From positions 146,265,741 to 146,329,740 of the forward strand of contig CM041465.1 in the NCBI GenBank assembly GCA_023213395.1: a DNA stretch of 64,000 bases, given 5' to 3'. How positions within the stretch are numbered: position 1 is the first letter of the stretch; each line of letters opens with the position of its first letter. The notes beneath the pieces were generated by a model. It was not told where the DNA came from, ran no database searches, and saw only the letters and a program-made list of their open reading frames with translations. This document shows positions 36,382-46,937 of the stretch, in pieces. This DNA comes from Cycas panzhihuaensis. Its lineage: Eukaryota; Cycadophyta. The translations under genes were made by a program, and so were the position numbers.

Positions 36382-37398
36382 ATGGTGAAACTAGTAGGTG
36401 CAAAGTTTGAGGTGGAGAAATTCAATGGCAAGAACAACTTCAAGTTATGGAAACTAAAAGCGTATGATATTCTTGTACAACAGGGCTTGTACAAAGCCCT
36501 TGCAGGCAAATCGAAGAAACCCACAGGGATGGATAGTGATGAATGGGATGATTTAGATAAAAAGGTACTTAGCACAATACGATTATGCTTAGCAGATGAA
36601 GTCTTGTTTAACATCGTAGGGGAGCAGACAACAACAAGATTATGGACCCAGTTGGAAGGCTTGTATATGACCAAATCAGTAACGAATTGGATCTACCTAA
36701 AGAGGTAACTGTACTCGTTACGGATGAAGGAAGGTACAAAAATTACTAACCATTTAAATGTTTTTAATACTTTTATTTGTCAATTAACTAGTATCGATGT
36801 TAAAATTGAGGATAAGGACAAGGTTATTACCTTGTTATGCTCATTACCTAAATCTTGGGATAATATTGTCACCTCAATTAATTTTATCACTACAGATGAA
36901 TTAGAATATGATTCTGTTGTGACTGCTTTGCTAATAGAAGAAGTACAGAGGAAGTCTAGTCTTGAAACCTCTACACCAAAAGCCATGATAGCAAGGGGTA
37001 GAATGTTTGAGAGAGGACAAAACTCCAGGGATACATCGAGGTCCAAGTCAAAGAGAAAAAAGAGTAAGCTCATGTGTTGGCATTGTAATAAGACCGGTCA
37101 CCTCAAGAAGGATTGTTACAAAAGGAAAGAGTTCCAGAAAAAGGAAGATCCTGCCAAGGAAGCGAATCGGGTGGAGTCAAATCAAGGTATGGATGATGAT
37201 GTATTGGTTGCTTGTAATGTTTTTCTTTATCACCATGACTGGTTATTAGATTCAGGTGCTTCGCACCACATGTGTCTACACAAGAGTTGGTTCTCATCAT
37301 ATCAACCTCTTGATGGTGGTGATGTGCTTATGGGAAACAAAGTTTCTTATAAAATAGTGGGCATTGGTAGCATCGAATTAAGATGTTCGATGGGGTAG
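36382..37398 (+). pseudogene. copia-B gag and protease
   Basis: The start at 36382 (MVKLVGAKFEVEKFNGKNNF) is chosen because an earlier in-frame ATG (36271) lies inside the LTR and because the family begins shortly before the F-E-V-x-K-F-N-G motif. One in-frame TAA at 36706 replaces Gln (CAA). The zinc knuckle CWHCNKTGHLKKDC (about 37075-37116) is complete. The protease active site WLLDSGASHHM (about 37240-37272) is intact. A one-base frame change near 37370-37382 then shifts to the pol frame. Confidence 0.9.
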
Positions 37399-40298
37399 TC
37401 AGAACATTAACTAAGGTTTGACATGTACTTGATTTGAAAAGGAATCTGATTTCCTTGGGTGAATTATATTCAAGTGGTTTTAAGTATACATGTCATGAAG
37501 GAGTCCTAAAGGTGTCAAAAGGTGCCTTGGTTGTTATGAAATCCTTAAAGAAAGGAAATCTTTATATTTTAGTGGGAAGTATAGATGTCAGCGAAGCAGC
37601 TACAACATCAAAGACTACAGAAGATCTTGCTCAGTTATGGCATCAGAGACTTGGGCACATGAGTGAGAAAGGACTTAAGGTGTTGATAAGCCGTAAGTTG
37701 CTTCCTAACTTGTAGCTTTCAAATTTGGCTTTCTGTAAACATTGTGTTTTTGGAAAATAGTATAGACTCAGGTTTAAAGTAGGGAGTCACACTAGTAAAG
37801 GCATTCCGCATTACATACATTCAGATGTATGGGGACCAGCTTCTAAAATATCTTGTGGAGGATCATTATATTTTGTCATATTTATAGATGATTACTCCAA
37901 GAAGGTATGGGTCTATTTTTTAAAAAGGAAATCTAAAGTTTTTAGTGTATTTAAGCAGTTCAAGGCTTTAGTTGAGAATATTATTGGTGAGACAATCAAA
38001 TGTTTAAGAACTGACAATGGGGGTGAGTTCAACTCCTTGGAGTTTGAGAACTATTGCAGAGAAGCTGCGATCAAAAGACACAAGACCACTAACTATACTC
38101 CACAGTAAAATGGCATTATTGAGTGCATGAATAGGACACTCTTGGAAAGAGCAAGAAGCATGTTAAGTAATGTGGGAATAGACTAGGGCTTGTGGGAAGA
38201 AGCTATTCAAACAAGTTGCTATTTGGTAAATAGGTCACCATCACTTACAATAGATTATAAAATTCTTGAAGAGGTATGGACTGGACATCCATGTGATTAT
38301 TCAAATTTAAAAGTTTTTGGTTATGATGCTTATGCCTGAACTGACAAAAGTAAATGTTCAAAGTTAGACCCAAAATCCAAGAGATATATCTTTGTTGGTT
38401 ATGGTGACAAGGATAGTGTGAAGGGATACAGGTTGTGGGATCCTACTGCCCACAAAATCACCATTAACAGAGATGTCATATTTGATGAATCTTCCCTTGT
38501 AAAATCAGACAGTGTAGAAGCTAAAATGAAACAGGAGCAGCAAGATGAACATCAACAAGTTAAGTTTAAAATGCAACCATCTGTGGAATTAGAAGACCAT
38601 GAAGATCTTTCTGAAGATGAATCAACAGCAGATTCACAGGAGTATGTGGATACTCCTCTGCCAATAGTTAGAAGATCTACATGAGTTAGTCATCCAACTG
38701 ACAGGTACAACCCTTCTATTTCTATTGCCTTAGTTTCTAATGATGGTGAGTCCACATGTTATCAAGAAGCAGTAGATGATATCCATAGAAAGAAGTGGAT
38801 AAGGGCTATGCAGGAAGAGATAGATGCCTTGAAGAAAAATAATTCATGGGACTTGGTAGAACTTCCACATGGCAGGAAGACTGTTGGTTGCAGGTAGGTT
38901 TTCAAAAAGAAAATAGATGTTGATGGAAAGGTTGATAAATATAGGGCAAGACTGGTGGCTAAAGGTTTTGCATAGAAAGAAGGCATTGACTTTCATGAGA
39001 TCTTTTCACCAGTTGTTAAACTTATTTCAATTCAAGTGCTGTTAGCATTAGTAACTTCTCTCGATTTGGAGTTGGAGCAGTTAGATGTAAAAATAGCTTT
39101 TCTACATCAAGATTTAGATGAGAAGATCTATATGGATCAACTAGAAGGGTTTGTACAAGATGGCAGAAAAAGATTTATTTGCAGGCTTAGGAAATCATTG
39201 TATGGTCTGAAGCAATCACCCAGGCAGTGGTACAAGAAGTTTGATGCCTTCATGGAGAGCTAAAATTTCAAAAGAAGTGAGTATGATCATTATGTTTATT
39301 TTAAATTTATGGACAATGGCTTATTCATTATCTTGGTGTTATATGTTAATGACATGTTGGTTGCAAGCAAGAGCATGGAAGAAATCAATAAGCTAAAGGC
39401 TCAATTGGCTAGGACTTTTGATATGAAGGATCTAGGAGCTGTAAAATAAATCTTAGGCATGGAGATACATAGAGATAGGAAAAATGGTAAGCTATGGTTA
39501 TCACAGTAGAAATATGTAGAGAAGGTGCTAACCAAGTTTAGTATGGTAAATGTGAAACCAGTGAGTATCCCATTAGCTTCCCACTTCAAGCTTTATTTGA
39601 ATTTGAGTCCTAGTAGTGAAGAAGAAAAGGCTTATATGTCTTATGTGCCTTATGCTAGTGCAGTAGGAAGTTTGATGTATGCCACGGTATATACAAGACC
39701 TGATATTTCATATGCAGTCGGTGTAGTTAGCAAGTTTATGGCAAATCCAGGAAAGAAACATTAGGCTACAGTGAAATGGATGCTTTGGCATTTGAGAGGC
39801 ATGAGTGACTACTGCATCACTTTTGGAGGTACAAGTAATCATGTTTATGGATATGTCGATTCAAACTTTGCAAGAGATTTAGACAAAAGAAGGTCTACTT
39901 CAGGTTATATTTTTACTCTTGCAAATGGTCTAGTTAGTTGGATGTCTAAATTGCAGATCATAATTGCACTATCAACCATGGAAGCTGAATATGTTACTGC
40001 AGCACATGCTTGTAAAGAAGCAATCTGGTTACAGGGTCTATTAGTTGAGCTTAGAAGGAGACAGAAAAATGTAAAGGTATTTTGTGGCAGTCAAAGTGCC
40101 ATTTACTTAGCCAAGAATCTAGCTTATCACAGTAGAACAAAGCATATTGCTCTTAAGTAACATTTCGTTAGATAGGTTGTGGAAGCAGGTGGAGTGGCAC
40201 TTGAGAAGGTTCACACCAATAAGAATTATGCTGATATATTCACAAAACCAATACCAGTTGAGAAGTTCAAATGGTGTTTGACTTCTCTTGGCTTGTAA
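37383..40298 (+). pseudogene. copia-B pol: integrase, reverse transcriptase, RNase H
   Basis: A single frame runs to the TAA at 40296-40298 with about 15 stops. Pre-integrase: LWHQRLGHMSEKGLK (about 37640). Integrase: HSDVWGP, TDNGGEF and NGIIECMN keep the D-D-E triad. RT: VELPHGRKTVGCR-stop, where Trp is expected, then LRKSLYGLKQSPRQWYKKFD. The active site at about 39340-39355 is Y-V-N-D, so the first Asp is Asn. RNase H: RPDISYAVGVVSKFMANPGKKH, DSNFARDLDKRRSTSGY, and STMEAEYVTAAHACKEAIWL. End: IFTKPIPVEKFKWCL. Nearly all stops stand for Gln, Trp or Arg. Confidence 0.93.
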
Positions 40299-40354
40299 AA
40301 AAGATGATGAAGGGTCAAGGAAAGGTACCTGGTAATTGTTGTCAAGGTAGAGAT

Positions 40355-40982
40355 TGTTGGGTATTATGACAACAATTATGGGGCTAAAATTATGGCATGT
40401 TTTCGGCACAGTTTCCCACCCTAATCTTTCTTAGGGGTTCCATGAGGCGAGCCCCCTTGGCTCTGGGGTCATGGAACGCCCCATTAGGAAGGGTTCGGGG
40501 TTGATAGCCCTTGTCCCGAAAAATTAGCCATGTAAACCTTATCAAAATGTAAAGAGAATCAGGGCTATTCGATACAAATACCCTAGATTCTACGGTTAAG
40601 ATTTAGGTCTTGGATGTTCCTCTCATATAGCCTGTTTTAGGGCTTTTCTTATTATGTTGTAATGTAATGCAATGTAACTATGATGAGAGCAGTGGCTGAT
40701 TGTTGTTCCTAAGAGCACTCTATAACTGTGATGTATTGTTTCTCCATTCTACAGTAATAAAGATCGATACCTTTCCTATGTGGATGTTTCCCTAGCACAC
40801 TGCTAGGGTTTTACCATGTTATATCAGGTGCACATGTGATGCTTGGCTTTCATTTTCTTGTTACTGTATAATCTCTGATTTTAGAACTTGCATGTAATTT
40901 TAAGTTTTAATTTATATAACTAGTTGTAAGAATGCAATAGATCTTGGTGGCAATTAAAGGGTTGGGGCCTTGTATTCTCAAC
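40355..40982 (+). repeat. copia-B 3' LTR
   Basis: Partner of 35665-36310, followed directly by CTCTT. Confidence 0.93.
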
Positions 40983-41830
40983 CTCTTAATGTTGAAAAAA
41001 AATAGGTATTTATTTCAATTTGATCTATAATTCTCTTGATTTGAATCATATTTTCAAATAAAGCCAAATGATCATATGGATCTATGGATGTATTAAATTA
41101 CAAGGTTAAAAATATAGAGTCACATTGCATAATAATATAAGAGGTTATGCCTCCTTGATTTGTTTCACCTAATACTCTACTTTGTACCCCTATAGGAGGT
41201 GTATTACTACCTACCCCTCCTCCTAGATTACTACTTAAGCTTTCCATTAGTGACTTGAAGAGGCGATTTATTAGGTGACTTGGAATTTGAATTTCTAGTT
41301 AATGATGATTTTAGGCTTGCTCTACTACACTATGTGCTCCCAATTCAATGGAATTCTATTTATACACTAAGATTTATTGTGAATCATATATTTTGGACAA
41401 ATCTTATTGCTAGTCCTTAGATTGAGGAATATCTTTATTTGATATTCCTTCCTCTTATAAAATCTCTTTTATAATAGAACCTTCTTTCAACTATTGTTGT
41501 TGAATTCTATTTTCAACAAGTTTTACTTATGTTGGTTCCTTATTTATGGGTTCCTCTTCTACTGCACACCTCTGGTCATCCTTATGTAGTTCTTCTTACA
41601 CTTCAATAATCTCCTCATTAAATTCTATGCCTTACTCTTGTTTATTTACCTTGCCTTCCTTTCTTAACTTTCTTCTCTCTATTGAGTATGCAGACGGTCA
41701 TCTCTTCACTTACTTTCTTGGTATAAAAGCAAATCTAGGCCTTTACATTCTAACTTAGAGCCTATCTTTCTCCCAATATTTACCATAATTGTGGCATGAT
41801 TAAAGTCCTACCCTGGGTGGTATAGAAGAG
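40983..41830 (-). pseudogene. gypsy-F gag, N-terminal part
   Basis: On the minus strand, F-N-T-S-I-D-P-Y-D-H-L-A-L-F-E (about 41105-41060) is the start of the retrotransposon gag domain (Y-D/N-G-x-x-D-P-x-D-H-L). Upstream is an acidic, Gln/Glu-rich stretch. The capsid continues at 35664 on the other side of copia-B. Stops are common. Confidence 0.6.
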
Positions 41831-42266
41831 GACTTAATAACTTACTTGACTTTATCCATCCCGCCCTACTCTAGTTTAAATAGAAATGGAACCAATACAT
41901 GCTTCTACTTATTTACATTCTTCTATATATAAAACCAATAAGTAGGCACAAGTGAGATGACATATATCCTAGTCAGTTCTATCATATGATAGACTCAAAG
42001 ATCATACACCAAAATATCAAATGAATATAAACCATAATCATTATATTAATAACATATTACATTTGGTTCTCTCATAACTAATAAAACATAGAATAGTACA
42101 TAGGATTAAAATGAATATAGTACACAATAAAACTTTTGGTTATAGTTTGTACATATGTGTGGTGATTTATATTCCTTTAACAATTACATATATATACACA
42201 TGCATACCTTTTATAAAGATCATTCCATATTTATTTTTATTTTGCAACTATTAATTACTTGGAGGG
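41831..42266. other. Probable gypsy-F leader
   Basis: AT-rich sequence without coding signal between gypsy-F gag and copia-C. No PBS or LTR end was recognised, so its assignment to gypsy-F is by position only. Confidence 0.35.
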
Positions 42267-42639
42267 TGTTCAGTAACATGAAATCATATACAAATGTTTC
42301 CATACATAGGATCTTTAACCATACATAATAAGCAACAAATAGAAATATAGAAAACAGGTGCATAGTACACAACATATATGTGGGAAACCGTTTTGGGAAA
42401 AAACCCACCATAAAAAGGATTTGTTATGGATCACTTAATTATTGCATAATGGATTAATACAATGATCTTCGATGTTGAATATACAAGGCCTCAAGGCATT
42501 TATACTCTCCCAAGAGGTATCACCTAATTAGGGCTATGACTGTCTGAATAAGTCATACCTTTTGGCTCTACACCATTTTATTTAATTAAACCGCATTAAC
42601 ATTAACTAAGTGGCTTAATAATTAACTGCCACACTAACA
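42267..42639 (-). repeat. copia-C 3' LTR
   Basis: TGTTCAG...CTAACA in plus orientation; matches 55643-56015. Next to CCCCCCTTAA, the polypurine tract of the minus strand. Confidence 0.92.
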
Positions 42640-42699
42640 TCCCCCCTTAATATGAATGTGGGGAACTTTCAACGTACAGTAGGTGAGTTATCACAAAGG

Positions 42700-44260
42700 C
42701 TAGGACTATCTTGTAGCTTCTTTATCGTTATCGATACATCCCCCCTCAAGGATAACATTGGTGAGTCCTAGTCCGATATGCATCTTCATGAATTGATCTT
42801 CAGTGAGTGGCTTGGTAAACACGTCTGTAAGCTATAATTCACTCAGACAATAGCTAGTCTCTAGCTTTCCTGACTTGATCTATTCATGAATGTAATGGTG
42901 CTAAATCTCGATATACTTCGTACGTGCATGAAACTCTCGATTCTTCAATAAGCGAATGGTACTTTGATTATTAACAAAGAGAATCATATGTCTATTAGAA
43001 ATGCCAAGAAATTCCAAGAGACCTTACAACCATATTGCTTCCTTTTCATAAGTGTTGAGTCCTTGATATTCTACTTCTATAGAAGATAACACCACTGTCT
43101 TCTACTTCTTTGACTGCCAAGAAACAAATCCATTGCCAATACTAAACATGTATCCAATAGTGGACTTCTGATCATCAGAATCTCCTCCCCAATCAGCATC
43201 CATATAGCCATGCAACCTAATCTTCTCACCTCTATGATATTCAAGACCAAGATTAATTATCCCCTTCAGATATTTTAGAATCTGCTTTACTGCCACCAAG
43301 TGAGGCTCCTGAGGATTCTGCATATAGTGAGAAACCAATCCAACAGTGTATGCAATATCTGGCCTGGTATGAGTCAAATAGATGAGACTTCTTACTAAAT
43401 GACAATACTTAGTGCTATCTACAGAAGGTTGGGCTATGTCCTTCTATAACCTTATGCCTTTTACACATGGTGTTACAATGGGTTTGCAGTGCTGCATTGT
43501 AAATCTCTCCAGTAAGTTCTTCACATATACAATTGCAACAATATGATCCTATCTTCCATCTGCCTAATTTGAATGCCCAAGAAATAGTGAAGTTCCCCAA
43601 GATCTATCCTGTTAAATGAAGCTCCCAAATTAGATTTGACTTCGATTATAGCCTTGCCATGGTTACCACCAATAATTAGATCATTCATATACACCACACA
43701 AGCAACTATGGAAGTCTCTCTTCTCTTCACATATAGGTTTGGGTCAAGTTCTAAAATTTCAAAACCTTTAGCTTTCAACTTGCCATCAATCTTCTTATAC
43801 CAAGCATGGGGTGCTTGTTTCAGGCCATAGATTGACTTCTTTAGATAGAAAATAAGATGCTCCTGGCCATCTTTAACGAATCCTAGAGGCTACGATATGT
43901 ATATCCCCTCCTTTAGATCCCCATTAAGGAATGCATACTTAACATCCATCATGTATAACTCCCAATCTAATTCAACTGCTGAGGAAATAAGTAAGCAAAC
44001 TATTGTCATTCTGGAGATTAGTGCAACCATCTCCTCATAGTCAATTCCTTCTTTCTGGTTGAATTCCTATGCAATAAGTTTGGCCTTGTACTTGTCCACC
44101 TCTCCATCAGAGAAGAACTTTGTCTTATAGACCCACTTGCATCCTACAAGGTTCTTCGATGGAGGGAGTGGAACCAAATTCCACATATCGTTCTTCATCA
44201 GAGAACCATACTCTTCCTCCATTGTAGCTCTCCATCGTGAATCTCCTTTCACTTTAGCAA
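42700..44260 (-). pseudogene. copia-C reverse transcriptase and RNase H
   Basis: RT starts near 44252 (MKGDSRWRATMEEEY, GCKWVYKTKFFSDGEVDKYKA) and continues to YGLKQAPHAWYKKIDG at about 43830-43790. The active site near 43690 is Y-M-N-D, so V is M and the first Asp is Asn. DLGELHYFLGIQI follows. RNase H from 43377 has RPDIAYTVGLVSHYMQNPQ, DADWGGDSDDQKSTIGY and the SSIEVEYQGL segment, ending near 42770 with FTKPLTEDQF. Frameshifts near 43600 and 43415 and several stops break it. Confidence 0.88.
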
Positions 44261-44559
44261 ATAAATCAGGATCACTGGAGTCATTGGTGTCTACCAGTAG
44301 AGTTCGACTAGCATGCTAATTTTTGGTTCGTCTATCATTAGTTAGGGCTTGTATTACCACACCTGAATCTTCAATAGTTTTCCTTGACTATAAAGGTATA
44401 AAAGGACTCGTTGCTAGAGGTACTTCTTCTCACAATGACTCCTCATTATTACTTGTCCCACTTGGTCCTACTTCCCCAGGTGCTATAGCAACTGGCTCAT
44501 CATTCTCTTCTCTTAAAGAATCTGGAAATAGGAGAAGGGGAGGGTAAACAGGTTCCTCT

Positions 44560-45530
44560 GATGATTTTTCTATATGATACATCGATGACTCATTAAATTT
44601 TACATTCTAACTGACCATAATTTTATTCCCCTGTGGATCCCATAGCCTATACATTTTATTCTTGTTGCAATATCCCATGAATATGTACTTCATGCTCTTT
44701 CGATCCAAGTTCTTGCGGGTATCGTCTAGGATGTGGTCATATGCAATACACCCAAACATTCTTAAATGGCTAATGGTAGGCTTCTAACTGGTCCATTTCT
44801 CTTTGGGGGTTATGTTGTGAACTACTTGAGTGGGTACCCTATTCAAAATGTAAATAACAGTCGCCACAACTTCTTCCTAAAACTTCGGTGGCAGGTTTTT
44901 AGCGTGCACCATATACCTTGCCATTTCCATCATGGTACAATACTTTCTTTTATCTACTCCATTCTATTATGGTATATACAGGACTGTAAACTCTCACTTT
45001 ATACCATGGTTATGATAGAACTGATTAAACACATGATTGTCGTACTCCTTGCTATTATCACTTTGTAAAGATTTTATTTTGCAATTACATTCATTTTTAA
45101 CCATCGCTTTCCATTCATAGAAGCGATCAAATATATCCAACTTATTCTTGAGAAAATAAACCCAAGCTTTCCTAGTGTAATCATCTATAAACACAAGTAT
45201 ATATCGGGCCCTTGATATTGAAGGGCTTGGGAGTAGTCCCATAATATCTGAGTGCATAAGCTCCAGCTTCTCCTTGACTCTCTAGGCATTATCCCAAGCA
45301 AAAGGATAGTGGTGATGCTTGTCATAGATACACCCTTCACATACACCATATGAGTAAGAAACTGACGACAGTCCTTCCACCATCTTCAACCTCTTTAGTA
45401 GTGTAATTTTCTTATAATTAAGGTGCCCAAGGCGATTATGCCATAGTTTACTTTCATCATCTGTGCTGGCAACAAAGGCATAAGACTTCTTTTGAGATTG
45501 AAATTTCTCAAACACTTAAAAGTTGTCCCT
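44560..45530 (-). pseudogene. copia-C integrase
   Basis: The pre-integrase part lies at 45515-45282 (LWHNRLGHLNYKKITLLKRL, then C-x2-C in V-C-E-G-C). The core at 45257-44994 is open: MHSDIMGLLPSPSI keeps the first Asp, FIDDYTRKAWVYFLKNK follows, and LQSDNSKEYDN keeps the second Asp. The Glu segment (near 44960) is disturbed by a stop. The C-terminal half down to 44560 has stops in most lines. Confidence 0.85.
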
Positions 45531-45779
45531 AACTTTCCCAGTAGCTATAATAGCAAAGTTCTATTTTGGGTCCTTTATCAAGCACTTATCATTATAGAGC
45601 TCCACTTTCATACCTTATTTATAGATCTCTTGAGAAGACAGAAGGTTCAACTGCATCTTGGGTATATAATATACTCTAGAAAACTTACCTCCTGCAATGG
45701 AAACTTCATCGATATCATCTATCGACAATGCGTGTGTATCTCTGAGAATAATCTTAGCACCACTTTGATTTGCATTCAA

Positions 45780-46609
45780 TGTATCAAAGTTTTACCTTTG
45801 GTAAGAGATCTATTTTTGTGCTCTAGAATCCAATACCCAATAGTCTCTCCAATTTGACTTGGCTGACAAGGTCTGCACTTGGATGTAATGAGCAGTAACA
45901 CCCTTTCCTTTATCATCCTGGTTACCTTTATGCTTGTCACGACACTTGAACTAATAGTTCCTTTCATAGTGACCATCCTTCTTGTAGTAATTGCACTTTC
46001 CATTAAACTTCTTCTTGTCTTGAGAGCTTTCTCCAGACCTTTGTGTGAACTTCTCCTCCTTAACGACCTCCTTTCTCTGAGTTTTCGTGGCTAGGGCCTG
46101 ACTTAATGAAGATCCACCAAGCAATCCATGATGTTTTAGCTTGGCATCCTCTACTAGAATTAGGTTTTTGAGCCCATCAAAAGTTTTTGCCTCCATCACT
46201 TCATCTCTACCATAAATGGTCTAGAATGTGGCAAACATAGCTAGTAACTTTGACATGATTATCACAAACAAAAGCATATCATCGATCGAGTTATATTTCA
46301 ATTCTTGTAGCTTATTCCTCAAGTCAGTTATTTTATTTGGGTAGGAGCTGATATTATTCTCATCTTCAACTCATGAATTGGGTAGTTCCAACATAATTGG
46401 AAGACACCTATTCATCGTCTTCTTCTTAAAAGTATCACACAATTTTATCCAAATCTCAACTAGGTCATCCAAATAGTGAATCAGTGCTATTTGGTCTAGC
46501 ACCAATGAGAGTTTCAATAAACCAACATCCATAAACTACTTTTCTTCAAGTTTGATATACTCCTTATAGTCAAGTAGAACTAAAATAAGCTTCACCTTGG
46601 TGATTCTCT
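45780..46609 (-). pseudogene. copia-C gag C-terminal half and protease
   Basis: From 46609 (end of the copia-D insertion) the gag runs leftwards. An open stretch 46199-45951 carries EAKTFDGLKNLILVEDAKL and the knuckle C-N-Y-Y-K-K-D-G-H-Y-E-R-N-Y, in which two of three Cys are Tyr (TGT to TAT). The protease site near 45835-45805 reads W-V-L-D-S-R-A, the Gly of D-S-G-A being Arg. The N-terminal part lies at 54025-54123. Confidence 0.82.
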
Positions 46610-46920
46610 TGAAAGAGGTTAATGTACCAAGGTCATTTGTGTAGATTAATTATGTGACCTCAAGATATATTATTAGCATTAGTCTCTTAATGAAATGTAC
46701 TTTATGTGTATTTAGATGTAATTTTGGGTTCATGTCATTAGGCAGGAAAATCCTAACCCTAATGCTCACCCTTAATAATAAAAGGTGAAATCTCAAGGAG
46801 GGAGTCATTATTCATTCTCACCTCCAAGCTTGCTCTCATATCTTATTTCATCTTCTTTTTATTCTCCATTGTAATTATGTATATGTGAGTGATTTATCTC
46901 CTAGATCTATCCTTCCTTCA
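46610..46920 (+). repeat. copia-D 5' LTR
   Basis: TGAAAGAGG to CCTTCCTTCA, about 92 percent identical to 53713-54024 by eye. Confidence 0.93.
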
Positions 46921-46922
46921 TG

Positions 46923-46937
46923 TGGTATCAGAGCTAG
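46923..46937 (+). other. copia-D primer-binding site
   Basis: TGGTATCAGAGCTAG matches the initiator tRNA-Met complement over 12 bases, two bases after the LTR. Confidence 0.92.

Larger units (their letters stand above)
35665..40982 (+). mobile_element. copia-B: Ty1/copia element, best preserved
   Basis: A 5.3-kb element with LTRs 35665-36310 (646 bp) and 40355-40982 (628 bp), exact 5-bp duplication CTCTT, PBS at 36313 and polypurine tract GTCAAGGTAGAGA just before the 3' LTR. Gag and pol form one reading line from 36382 to 40298 with a single frame change and about sixteen nonsense codons. LTR termini are TGTTG and CAACA (final A lost in the 3' copy). It interrupts gag of gypsy-F. Confidence 0.93.
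20515..42266 (-). mobile_element. gypsy-F: long non-chromoviral Ty3/gypsy element in four pieces
   Basis: The pieces are 20515-21541 (integrase), 28113-31629 (RNase H, RT, protease, gag C-terminus), 35153-35664 (gag) and 40983-42266 (gag N-terminus and leader). The domain order is collinear across all three interruptions, which shows one ancestral element split by gypsy-E, element G and copia-B. It may continue past copia-C at 56016, but no LTR or PBS was found. The 3' end is cut off near 20515. It is the oldest layer of the 20-42 kb region. Confidence 0.7.

Noticed and set aside
36336-37300. Open frames antisense to copia-B gag (about 65-112 codons)
   Set aside because: They mirror a well-supported gag frame on the other strand and have no motif of their own.
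41546-41758. 70-codon Ser/Leu-rich open frame on the plus strand
   Set aside because: It lies antisense to the acidic part of gypsy-F gag; Ser/Leu richness is what the complement of Glu/Lys codons gives.
44137-46094. Plus-strand open frames of 60-121 codons across copia-C
   Set aside because: They are antisense shadows of copia-C integrase, RT and gag, which show family motifs on the minus strand.
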